Shown here in pieces: positions 6,353-13,154 of a stretch of DNA of 15,481 nt. The DNA comes from Nitrospira sp. (lineage in GTDB: Bacteria; Nitrospirota; Nitrospiria; Nitrospirales; Nitrospiraceae). Location of the stretch: assembly GCA_015904055.1 (NCBI GenBank), contig JABMDE010000029.1:34166-49646 (forward strand), written 5' to 3'. The number at the start of each line of letters is the position of its first letter. The stretch's first letter is position 1. The notes below the pieces were generated by a model. The model ran no database searches, had not been told where the DNA came from, and worked only from the letters and a program-made list of their open reading frames with translations. Both the position numbers and the translations under genes were made by a program.

Positions 6353-7081
6353 TTACATCGTAGGATGATGTCCCTCCAGATAGGTCTCGACGGCTTGGCG
6401 CACCCGCTCTCTGGCCCGATGCAGCCTGACATAGAGATTCGTTTCGGTAATCTTCAAGATTTCACAGGCTTCCTTCGCCTCGACCCCCTCGACATCGCGC
6501 AGGATGAGCACCGTCTTGAGTGTTGAGGGCAGTACGTCGATGGCCCGATGCATGGCGCTGACGGCCTGTTGACTAGCTAGCAGCTTTTCCGGAGTCTGCT
6601 CATCCCAGGGTTGTGGCGGAACGGCCCAATGGCCGGCCCACTCCCCTGATTGCTGAAACCGAGAGGGATCGACTGCCTCCTCGCGATCATCATCGAAGGT
6701 CTCGAAGTCCGAAAAGGTGATGTGCCGCTTCTCACGCACGCCCCGATCCTTGGCCTTGTGAATCATGATGCCGAAGATCCAGGTACTGAGAGAGGAGCGC
6801 CCTTCAAATCGATCCAGCCCCTGGATGACGGCCATCCACGTATCCTGAACGACCTCTTCCGCTACTTCCCGATCCGCCACATAGCCCATCGCCATTCGTA
6901 TCAAGGCGGTATGGTGTCGTTTCACCAGTTTGTCGAACGCACCTTCGTCACCCTGTTTGAGCCGTGCCACAAGGCTCGCTTCTTCCTGTGCCATTGGCGT
7001 TGGTCGGACCGCCGGTGCCGGCAGAGTCTTTGCCGACAGGTCGAGGTGGGATTTCGCCAATGTCATCACTGCTGCATTCAT
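6353..7081 (-). CDS. ECF-family RNA polymerase sigma factor
   Basis: The 242-residue protein has the two domains of an extracytoplasmic-function sigma factor. Region 2 runs at about residues 45-120 (YVADREVAEEVVQDTWMAV, then FEGRSSLSTWIFGIMIHKAKD) and region 4 at about 175-235 (LPSTLKTVLILRDVEGVEAK, then a helix-turn-helix ending LYVRLHRARERVRQAVE). An N-terminal extension of about 35 residues and an acidic linker of about 50 residues make it longer than the usual 170-200 aa. The ATG at 7081 overlaps the TGA of the STAS gene (ATGA) and has GGAGG six bases upstream, so the start is well supported and translation is probably coupled. The anti-sigma gene follows. Which promoters it reads cannot be decided here; the YHS, Met/Lys-rich and redox genes downstream are the natural candidates. 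Confidence 0.93.
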   Translation of the reverse strand: MNAAVMTLAKSHLDLSAKTLPAPAVRPTPMAQEEASLVARLKQGDEGAFDKLVKRHHTALIRMAMGYVADREVAEEVVQDTWMAVIQGLDRFEGRSSLSTWIFGIMIHKAKDRGVREKRHITFSDFETFDDDREEAVDPSRFQQSGEWAGHWAVPPQPWDEQTPEKLLASQQAVSAMHRAIDVLPSTLKTVLILRDVEGVEAKEACEILKITETNLYVRLHRARERVRQAVETYLEGHHPTM

Positions 7082-7347
7082 GATTGGCCTCCAGTCTGGA
7101 GCAGCACCCTGACAAATCCGGGAGCGCTCATAAGGGTGACATGTTGTTTGGGTAATCGATTCAATATGCCGATACCTATCTCATCGATAAAATCCACCTG
7201 CGAACAGTCCAGGTGAACCGCTTTCTCCTGCCGAAGAAACGATCGGCATTCCCTGTCGAGCAATGCAGCCCAGGGATCCGTGATCTTTCCTTCCAATTTC
7301 AGAAGCACATCGCTTCTGCTTTCTTGAACGGTGGTGATTTTCAACAT
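7078..7347 (-). CDS. STAS-domain protein (anti-anti-sigma-like)
   Basis: This 89-residue single-domain protein has the STAS pattern: strand LLKLEGKI, helix, strand AVHLDCSQVDFID, then GIGILNRL. STAS proteins such as SpoIIAA switch partners with anti-sigma kinases and are controlled by phosphorylation of a Ser in the loop D-S-S-G. Here that loop reads D-E-I-G, so the phospho-acceptor is missing and control must be by another route, if it acts as an antagonist at all. The ATG at 7347 is chosen over an upstream start at 7389 because GAGG lies eight bases before it and the domain begins there. It is the first gene of the operon, 34 bases after the expected sigma54 transcription start, and overlaps the ECF gene by 4 nt. 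A role in modulating the ECF/anti-sigma pair is inferred from coupling. Confidence 0.8.
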   Translation of the reverse strand: MLKITTVQESRSDVLLKLEGKITDPWAALLDRECRSFLRQEKAVHLDCSQVDFIDEIGIGILNRLPKQHVTLMSAPGFVRVLLQTGGQS

Positions 7348-7391
7348 TGTGTCGTCCTCTCTTTCATGTTCAGTGCGATGCCAGTGCATTG

Positions 7392-7407
7392 AGCAACGGC
7401 GATGCCA
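7392..7407 (-). promoter_or_regulatory. Sigma54 (-24/-12) promoter of the STAS-ECF operon
   Basis: On the minus strand the 16 bases read TGGCATCGCCGTTGCT. They match the sigma54 consensus TGGCACG-N4-TTGCW at all key positions: GG at -24 (7406-7405), GC at -12 (7394-7393), exactly ten bases between them, and the TTGCT block complete. Transcription should begin near 7381, leaving a leader of about 34 bases before the STAS start codon. Looking for TGGCA-N6-TTGCW on both strands by eye, I found no other intergenic match. The adjacent gene encodes a sigma54 activator, which supports the call. Confidence 0.78.
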
Positions 7408-7516
7408 GAGAAGGTGTGAGCTTGAGGAAGACGCGTAAGTATTTGATGGAGTAAACGAATTGAATAAATTGAAGAGATCGGGATGTGGTGCTGTGCAGAA
7501 GAAAAAATCCTAACAT

Positions 7517-7542
7517 ATTGGGATCGTCCCAATTAGTTGGGA
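7517..7542. promoter_or_regulatory. Inverted-repeat array, likely activator binding site
   Basis: ATTGGGA-TCG-TCCCAAT (7517-7533) is a perfect 7-base inverted repeat. Its right half repeats again as TCCCAA-TTAG-TTGGGA (7527-7542), giving three alternating half-sites. The array lies about 140-160 bases upstream of the expected sigma54 start at about 7381, the usual place for enhancer sites of sigma54 activators, and an AT-rich stretch (about 7438-7516) separates the two. The likely binder is the Fis-type HTH of the activator encoded next door. The same sequence could instead form two alternative RNA hairpins. Confidence 0.55.
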
Positions 7543-7564
7543 AAGCAGTGCGGGAGGTGCTGCT

Positions 7565-7655
7565 CGTCAACCGTCATCGTTGTACGTCATTCGGCGGACA
7601 AGGACGCAGCATCGCGAATGATGCATTCCCCATGGTTGACGAATGACGATTGACG
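7565..7655 (-). repeat. Long-range inverted repeat after the activator gene
   Basis: CGTCAACCGTCAT (7565-7577) pairs with ATGACGATTGACG (7643-7655); the single C/A mismatch becomes a G-U pair in a minus-strand transcript. About 65 bases separate the arms. The right side also contains short direct repeats of the form TGACGAW/TTGACG. It begins just past the TAG of the sigma54 activator, so it may be its 3' end structure or a small dispersed repeat. No T-run follows. Confidence 0.4.
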
Positions 7656-7656
7656 G

Positions 7657-10059
7657 CTAGGAGGTGGGACGTTCGATGCCGAGTTTCTTCATGCGGGCTT
7701 CGAGAGTCGTCGCATTGAGCCCGAGGATCTTAGCGGCGCCCTTGTCGCCGCTGACACGCCAATTAGTTTGCTCCAGCACTGCAGTGATGTGCTGTCGTTC
7801 CATTTCTTCCAGCGTCAGAGTCTTTCCGTTGCCGGCTTTGCTGGTCGAAGGCGTGAGCCACTCAATCGAGTCCAACTCCGGGCCTTCAGTCAAGATCACC
7901 GCCCGTTCGATAACATGTTCCAGCTCACGGATGTTCCCTGGCCACTGGTAGCGTTGCAAGGCCGTTATCATTCGTTCAGAGATGCGTGTGACCTGCTTTC
8001 CGAGATTGGCCGCATGCTTTTGTACGAAATACTGGACAAGCAAGGGGATATCCCCTTCCCGTTCTCGCAAGGCAGGAAGATGAACAGGAAAAACATTCAA
8101 GCGATAGTAGAGGTCTTGGCGATACTGGCCTGATTGTGAAAGTTGAGCCAAATTTCTATTGGTGGCGGCGATGACACGCACATTCACCTTGAAGGTTTGC
8201 GTGCCCCCGACCCGTTCGAACTCGCCTTCTTGCAAGACGCGTAGCAATTTGGATTGCAGGTCGAGCGGCAGTTCTCCGACCTCATCAAGGAAGATGGAGC
8301 CCTTATCCGCTAATTCGAATCGTCCGATCTTCTTGGTCAGCGCGCCCGTGAAGGCGCCTTTCTCATGGCCGAACAGCTCGCTTTCGATCAGACCGGACGG
8401 GATGGCTGCACAATTGACCTTGACCAAGGGGCGATGCTTGCGCGGACTCAGATTGTGGATGGCCCTGGCAATCAGTTCCTTGCCTGTGCCGGTTTCCCCG
8501 GTGATCAAAGCGGTCGAATCGGTGGGAGCAACCCGCTCGACGTTCTTCAACACCTTCTTGAGCGACGTGGACCGGCCGATCAACTCCTCGAAGTTATGGC
8601 TCCCCTTGATCTCTTCCTGCAAATAGGTGTTGGCTGCTTCCAAACGCACCTTCTCCTGTTCAGCCAACACTTGGTCGGTGATGTCGATGAACATCGTGCG
8701 GGTATAGGTTCCACTTGGATCCGGCCGTGACCACCATTTGATCCAGAGTGGGTTTCCGTTGTCTTTACGCCGAAGTTCCAGCACGACCCCGCTCGTGTCA
8801 GTTCCTCGTCCGATGGAGTCAAAGGCGTCTTTCAACCGTCGTTGTGCATCAGGCGTATCGGGAATAAAGGATCTGCCGTAGGTCTCGTCGACTTGATCCG
8901 AGGTAATCCCTAGGATTCGCATGGCCGTGCGGTTGGCCCGGATGAATTTGGAGTCCAGCTGTTCATGCACGTAGGCGATCGGCGCTTCATCGAACAAGTC
9001 GCGCAGCCGTGCTTCATTGGCTTTAAGCTGGGCATCCAGCCGCTCCCGTTCGAGTTCTGCGCCGGCCCGAACCCCGAAAATCTTGAAGACGGACAAGACC
9101 CGCGGATCATCGTGCATGGGCTTCGTATCCATCACCGCGAGATGGCCCATGACTGTGCCGGATCCATCGGATACCGGGATGGCTAAATAGCTCTCCACGC
9201 CCAGTTGGGCCAGATCCTCCCGATGGTCCGGAAACAAATCTTGTACTTTTTCAGGGAATAAACAGACTTCTCCGGCCAGTACCCGTTCACAGGGCGTGTG
9301 GGGCAGGTCATACTCGAAGTTGTCGAGGAATCCGTCCCCCTTCCAGAAGGCGAGGGTCTGTACACGGGTGTGGGTTCCCTCGACAAATTTAGAGACAAAG
9401 GCGTACTGGGTCTGAAGCGCCTCGGCTAGATTTTTGACGAGAGAAGGAAAAAACGCCGAACCGGTGACCGCTGCGGTACCTTCATCGATTTTGCGGAGCG
9501 TGAGATCGCTTTTCCGCAAGGCCCGTTCAAATCGCAACCGATCGAATTCCGCCGCCGCTCGCCCGGCAAAAAGGCCGAGGATCGATAAGGCACGGACAGG
9601 GTCGGGCATTGGCTTTGAATCCATGATGGCCAAATGGCCAACCACCCGATCGCCGGAGTCCAGGATCGGCACGCCGCAATAGCTGTCGGCTTGGATGTCC
9701 TGAATGAGTGAAACTTGCGGATAGCGTGTGCGGAGCTGATCGGGGTGATGGACGCACTGGCGCGTCAAGACCGTTTCACAGGGACCCTGTGCGGGTACGT
9801 TGAAGGGCGGTAACGGCTGCCCATTCCCCCACCCGGCTTTGGAGCAAAACCGATCTCCGCCCTCACTGAGTTCGGAGACATAGGCATAGGCCACACCAAG
9901 CGCAGTCGCCAGTTCTTGAACCAGGGAGGGGAAGAACTGCTCGCCAACTTTCGTCTCAACGCCTTCAAGAATTTGACGAAGAATCGCCCCGGTCTCCGCA
10001 CGCTCATCGACTGCACGGAGCCGTGCGGCATCTTGTTGGTTTTCAGAGGAGGACATCAT
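7657..10059 (-). CDS. Sigma54-dependent activator, GAF-GAF-PAS-AAA+-HTH
   Basis: The 800-residue protein is an enhancer-binding protein that uses ATP to open sigma54 promoter complexes. Two related GAF domains (about 25-175 and 190-340) share FFPSLV, PCE, VESYLAIPV/ADSYCGVPI and MDxKPM blocks. A PAS domain (about 350-465) and short coiled coil follow. The AAA+ domain (about 490-725) has Walker A GETGTGKE (521-528), the sigma54-contacting GAFTGA loop (569-574) and Walker B GSIFLDE (587-593). The C-terminus is a Fis-type helix-turn-helix (about 748-795) of FhlA type. There is no receiver domain, so the input is a ligand or redox signal sensed by GAF or PAS, not a kinase. GGAGG precedes two adjacent ATGs; the second (10056) has the better six-base spacing. 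The sigma54 promoter just downstream is the obvious target. The signal is unknown. Confidence 0.93.
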   Translation of the reverse strand: MMSSSENQQDAARLRAVDERAETGAILRQILEGVETKVGEQFFPSLVQELATALGVAYAYVSELSEGGDRFCSKAGWGNGQPLPPFNVPAQGPCETVLTRQCVHHPDQLRTRYPQVSLIQDIQADSYCGVPILDSGDRVVGHLAIMDSKPMPDPVRALSILGLFAGRAAAEFDRLRFERALRKSDLTLRKIDEGTAAVTGSAFFPSLVKNLAEALQTQYAFVSKFVEGTHTRVQTLAFWKGDGFLDNFEYDLPHTPCERVLAGEVCLFPEKVQDLFPDHREDLAQLGVESYLAIPVSDGSGTVMGHLAVMDTKPMHDDPRVLSVFKIFGVRAGAELERERLDAQLKANEARLRDLFDEAPIAYVHEQLDSKFIRANRTAMRILGITSDQVDETYGRSFIPDTPDAQRRLKDAFDSIGRGTDTSGVVLELRRKDNGNPLWIKWWSRPDPSGTYTRTMFIDITDQVLAEQEKVRLEAANTYLQEEIKGSHNFEELIGRSTSLKKVLKNVERVAPTDSTALITGETGTGKELIARAIHNLSPRKHRPLVKVNCAAIPSGLIESELFGHEKGAFTGALTKKIGRFELADKGSIFLDEVGELPLDLQSKLLRVLQEGEFERVGGTQTFKVNVRVIAATNRNLAQLSQSGQYRQDLYYRLNVFPVHLPALREREGDIPLLVQYFVQKHAANLGKQVTRISERMITALQRYQWPGNIRELEHVIERAVILTEGPELDSIEWLTPSTSKAGNGKTLTLEEMERQHITAVLEQTNWRVSGDKGAAKILGLNATTLEARMKKLGIERPTS

Positions 10060-10401
10060 CTGCCTCCAGCATTATGCAGCGCGGGAAGGACTCACGGGGG
10101 CAGAGTCTAACACCTGTGAGGAAAAGGTGGCAACGCGCGCGGCAGGGCTCCTGCGCGAAGGGATTTCTCACAAACACAAACCCGGACCACCCGCTCATGA
10201 GTCTGTCAGGGATCGATAGGTGTATTTTCGACGGTCTGAATCGCTCCCTCCGCTTTAGTTCAGCCATCAATCAACCGACCAAGATAGTACGCAGCACGTG
10301 CTTCGACGTATTCCTGATACAGAACCTGTGCGCGATGAGGTTACTCTGTCGCCATCACCTCCCTCAGGGCCAGCATCTGTCCATTTACGAAAGGTCTGAC
10401 T
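10060..10401. other. Divergent intergenic region, no firm element
   Basis: This 342-base gap lies between the minus-strand sigma54 activator and the plus-strand small exported protein, so it should hold both promoters. I see no good -35/-10 pair, no -24/-12 element and no convincing terminator. A bulged GC stem at about 10135-10158 (GCAGG-GCT-CCTGC core) and a CTCATGAG palindrome near 10195 are the only structures noticed. Confidence 0.4.
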
Positions 10402-10692
10402 ATGTGGATACTTGGCATCATCTTACTGGCTGCCCCCATCGGAATCAGCCCTGTGACGGTGTTAAACACATTCACAACGTATGAAGACTGTAAGCCGGAA
10501 CGGGATCGTGTCGGGTTTGCCATGGCGGAAAGCTATCCACATGAGAATACGTTTCGCATCGTGTGCCAATTTCAAGACCAGCAACCTTCGACCCAACCGG
10601 TTCGCCATGAGCAAGAGGCACAGCATCCCGTCACTCTAGTCTCCACCCAGCTCGTCGCAGCGAACCAGATCATCACTCTCGACGTGCAGTAG
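10402..10692 (+). CDS. Small exported protein of unknown function
   Basis: I do not recognise the family. The 96-residue product begins with a hydrophobic, signal-peptide-like segment (WILGIILLAAPIGISPVTVL) and then a short domain with two cysteines (TYEDCKPERDRVGFAMAESY, then FRIVCQF), which could form a disulfide in the periplasm. The C-terminal half is Gln- and Pro-rich. The ATG at 10402 has AAAGG seven bases upstream. It diverges from the sigma54 activator and converges on the PH-like membrane protein. Coding appears likely because the N-terminal pattern is coherent and no gene overlaps on the other strand. A regulatory link to the activator is possible but not shown. Confidence 0.6.
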   Translation: MWILGIILLAAPIGISPVTVLNTFTTYEDCKPERDRVGFAMAESYPHENTFRIVCQFQDQQPSTQPVRHEQEAQHPVTLVSTQLVAANQIITLDVQ

Positions 10693-10849
10693 GATTCGCA
10701 CGAGCCAGTTTCATGCCGGCGAGGGGTACCGCCGCATAGCCTATGACACTCGGCCATGCAACTTGTGCCAGATGAGACTTCATTGAAATGGAATATCGAA
10801 TTGTACCCGCCGTGTTACCTGTGGCGAACCGTGAACCGGGTCTGAAGAG

Positions 10850-11422
10850 TTAGGGCGTCTTGCTTTCCGGGATGCGGTAGCGCTTCTTGATGGCTGTCAC
10901 GGCTTGGTTGGCTTCTGCTTCGTCAAGACCTGCACCTAGTCGATGGGTTCGAGTCTCATAGTCAAAGGCAATCACCCCGCTGCCGATTCCCCATAATTGG
11001 AGTGCCGCCGAGACATTCCACGGACTGAATCCGACTGGCTCAGTGCGCAGATTGCGTACCTGTACGAGATCGTATTCTCGGTCAAAACAGAATCCTCCAA
11101 TGTCACGGCGAGTTGTGAGTGTCTGTCCATGGACAATGACCATCTCTTTTCCCATCACTTGCCATAGCCAGGCATAGATGGCCACCACTCCGCCGACCGT
11201 CCACACCGCAAGCCATGCGACCATCAATGACATTCCCTCAGACGGTTCAGTGCTGTTAAAAAATTGCATGGGGACCATGACTTCGGCCACTGCCCAGCAA
11301 CAGATCCAAAACCCTAAAAAACAAATCACGAACAAGCTCCGGCCACAGGGAATGACAATACGCAGATCTTTCGGAGTATCCGTGATGAGAACCCGAGAGG
11401 CGGATGGTTGTATTTTTGCCAT
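10850..11422 (-). CDS. Two-TM membrane protein with PH-like domain
   Basis: The 190-residue protein has a short N-terminal region (about residues 1-25), two hydrophobic segments (about 28-50 and 68-88) and a C-terminal soluble part with a strand-rich pattern (MVIVHGQTLTTRRDIGGF, FDREYDLVQVRNLRT, GVIAFDYETRTHRLGAGLDE) ending in a helix. This resembles small bacterial PH-like membrane proteins of unknown role. The frame extends to an ATG at 11449, but neither that start nor the ATG at 11422 has a clear ribosome site; I prefer 11422 because MAKIQ-type starts look natural. It is convergent with the small exported protein and divergent from the NADH dehydrogenase. No function can be assigned. Confidence 0.72.
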   Translation of the reverse strand: MAKIQPSASRVLITDTPKDLRIVIPCGRSLFVICFLGFWICCWAVAEVMVPMQFFNSTEPSEGMSLMVAWLAVWTVGGVVAIYAWLWQVMGKEMVIVHGQTLTTRRDIGGFCFDREYDLVQVRNLRTEPVGFSPWNVSAALQLWGIGSGVIAFDYETRTHRLGAGLDEAEANQAVTAIKKRYRIPESKTP

Positions 11423-11595
11423 AAGAGCGTCACGCTGCAGTGGCGACATTATGACATGGATAACCGGTGAGTCTCACGTAATTTGGCTGCAGGAAGGGTT
11501 GACGAGGCTGGCAGATCGTCGTATCGCGGTATTCCGCGGAGACCCAGCCGCCCCGCATCGCTCGGATTCACTCGTGAAGGGCGCAGTGGTATGAC

Positions 11596-11669
11596 GAGTA
11601 TAGCAATACTCAAACTGGTGTCTAGGTGGTTGGACTTGCGTTAGCGTAAGGGCTCAAGAAAGCGTGAGC
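11596..11669. other. Cluster of three small hairpins
   Basis: In the 388-base gap before the NADH dehydrogenase, three stems follow each other: GAGTAT-AGCA-ATACTC (11596-11611, perfect), CTTGCG-TTAG-CGTAAG (11635-11650, one G-U pair on the plus strand) and GCTCA-N8-TGAGC (11652-11669). None has a T-run. They could be operators or a structured leader of the downstream gene. The rest of 11423-11595 shows nothing that I can support. Confidence 0.35.
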
Positions 11670-11719
11670 TCTTCGATACTTAGAGAGGGGGGAAGTCTAT
11701 GCGCGCTTTGAGAACACAT

Positions 11720-11748
11720 TTGACAGTTTTCTGTTCACCCCATAGCCT
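11720..11748 (+). promoter_or_regulatory. Candidate sigma70 promoter of the NADH dehydrogenase
   Basis: A perfect TTGACA (11720-11725) is followed after 17 bases by TAGCCT (11743-11748), a weak -10. It lies 63 bases before the start codon. The -35 match and spacing are good; the -10 is poor. Confidence 0.35.
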
Positions 11749-11810
11749 GAATGGGACTCCTGTCCGTGCCCTGTGGATTCTTGATTGAGCCTCCTCCTTA
11801 ACGTAATCCA

Positions 11811-13085
11811 ATGACTCAACAGCGCGTTGTCATTATCGGAGGTGGGTTCGGCGGCCTGGCAGCTGCACGGACCTTGCGCGATGCCGAGGTCGTCCTGATC
11901 GACCGGACGAATCACCATGTTTTTCAACCACTATTGTACCAAGTCGCCACCGCTGCCTTGTCTCCCAGCGACATCGCCTGGCCATTGCGCACACTCTTCC
12001 GTTCACAATCCAATATTCGTGTGGTGATGGATGACGTGACATCGATCGATCGGGTTGCCAGGGTAGTCCGTCTGCGAGATAGCGCCCCGATTGCCTTCGA
12101 TGCCTTGATCGCCGCGCCAGGATCGCGCCATGCCTATTTCGGGCATGATGAATGGGAGGCGCTGGCCCCTGGACTCAAAACCATGGCGGATGCCGTGCTG
12201 GTGCGCGAGCGGATGCTGCTTGCATTTGAGGGGGCGGAACGGGAACGAGCCAAGACCGGCGTGCAGGAGCGGCTCACGTTCGTGATTGTCGGAGGTGGTC
12301 CAACGGGAGTCGAGTTGGCGGGAGCACTAGCCGAGATTGCGAGGAGGGCGATAGGACCAGATTTTCCAACCTTGCGGCTTGAAGACCTTTCTATTGTGCT
12401 TGTGGAAGGGGGGCCACGCATTCTTCCAGGGTTCGACGCGACGCTTTCAGCCAAAGCTGCAATGGCACTCTCTCGTATAGGCGTGACGATCAAGCTACAC
12501 AGCCCGGTGAGTAGGGTTCAGGCTGATGGTGTGATGGTCGGACAGGAATGGGTATCCTCGACGAATATTATATGGGCCGCGGGTACCAGGGCCTCTCCCC
12601 TGCTGAGCACACTTTCGGCTCCACAAGATACGTATGGCCGGGTCAAGGTTCGGGCGGATCTGACCATCCCGGACGATCCCTGGATCTTTGTCATCGGCGA
12701 CGCGGCCCATTGTCCGAGCAGTGATGGAAAGTCATTGCCAGGAGTGGCTCCTGTCGCCATGCAACAGGGACGGTATGTTGCCGATCTCATCAATCAAAAC
12801 CTGACCCCGGAACAACGTCCGACATTTGTCTATGCCGACCGTGGCATGTTGGCCACGATCGGTCGGGCACAGGCTGTCGCCCAATTCGGCGCAATCCGGA
12901 CATCGGGACTTCTGGCATGGTTGCTGTGGTGTGTCGTCCACATTTTCTTCCTCATCGGTTTCAGGAACCGGATACGGGTGATGCTGGAATGGATGTGGTA
13001 CTATCTCACCTTCAAACCGGGAGCAGGACTGCTGATTGAGCAGCCGAGAGAACCAGACGACAAGCCGACGACACGCACTGGTTGA
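11811..13085 (+). CDS. ndh: Type II NADH dehydrogenase (NDH-2)
   Basis: This 424-residue flavoprotein should oxidise NADH and reduce quinone at the inner face of the membrane without pumping protons. It has two nucleotide-binding folds: VVIIGGGFGGLAAA (residues 6-19, FAD) and FVIVGGGPTGVELAGAL (157-173, NADH). The second FAD contact is IFVIGDAAH (292-300), followed by the quinone-site motif VAPVAMQQGRYVADLI (312-327). The C-terminus has a hydrophobic/amphipathic membrane anchor (SGLLAWLLWCVVHIFFLIGF, then MLEWMWYYLTF). All of this matches NDH-2 in order and length. The ATG at 11811 is fixed by an in-frame TAA 12 bases upstream, yet no ribosome-binding site is visible. A membrane-anchored unknown follows after 69 bases, perhaps in the same transcript. 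Related FAD oxidoreductases of the sulfide:quinone type lack this C-terminal region. Confidence 0.92.
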   Translation: MTQQRVVIIGGGFGGLAAARTLRDAEVVLIDRTNHHVFQPLLYQVATAALSPSDIAWPLRTLFRSQSNIRVVMDDVTSIDRVARVVRLRDSAPIAFDALIAAPGSRHAYFGHDEWEALAPGLKTMADAVLVRERMLLAFEGAERERAKTGVQERLTFVIVGGGPTGVELAGALAEIARRAIGPDFPTLRLEDLSIVLVEGGPRILPGFDATLSAKAAMALSRIGVTIKLHSPVSRVQADGVMVGQEWVSSTNIIWAAGTRASPLLSTLSAPQDTYGRVKVRADLTIPDDPWIFVIGDAAHCPSSDGKSLPGVAPVAMQQGRYVADLINQNLTPEQRPTFVYADRGMLATIGRAQAVAQFGAIRTSGLLAWLLWCVVHIFFLIGFRNRIRVMLEWMWYYLTFKPGAGLLIEQPREPDDKPTTRTG

Positions 13086-13154
13086 CACGACGCCCTCCAC
13101 AACGTAGCCTGCCCTCGTTTCGCCCACAGGCAGAACATCGAATTACTGAGCGCT

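Noticed and set aside
6650..7216. Plus-strand open frame of 188 codons across the ECF and STAS genes
   Set aside because: Shadow of two well-supported minus-strand genes; the translation has no coherent protein pattern.
10714..10736. Bulged GC hairpin between two convergent genes
   Set aside because: Seven pairs with a bulge and no T-run on either side; too weak to call a terminator.
11178..11594. Plus-strand open frame of 138 codons
   Set aside because: Mostly antisense to the PH-like membrane protein; the part beyond it has no start signal and no protein-like pattern.
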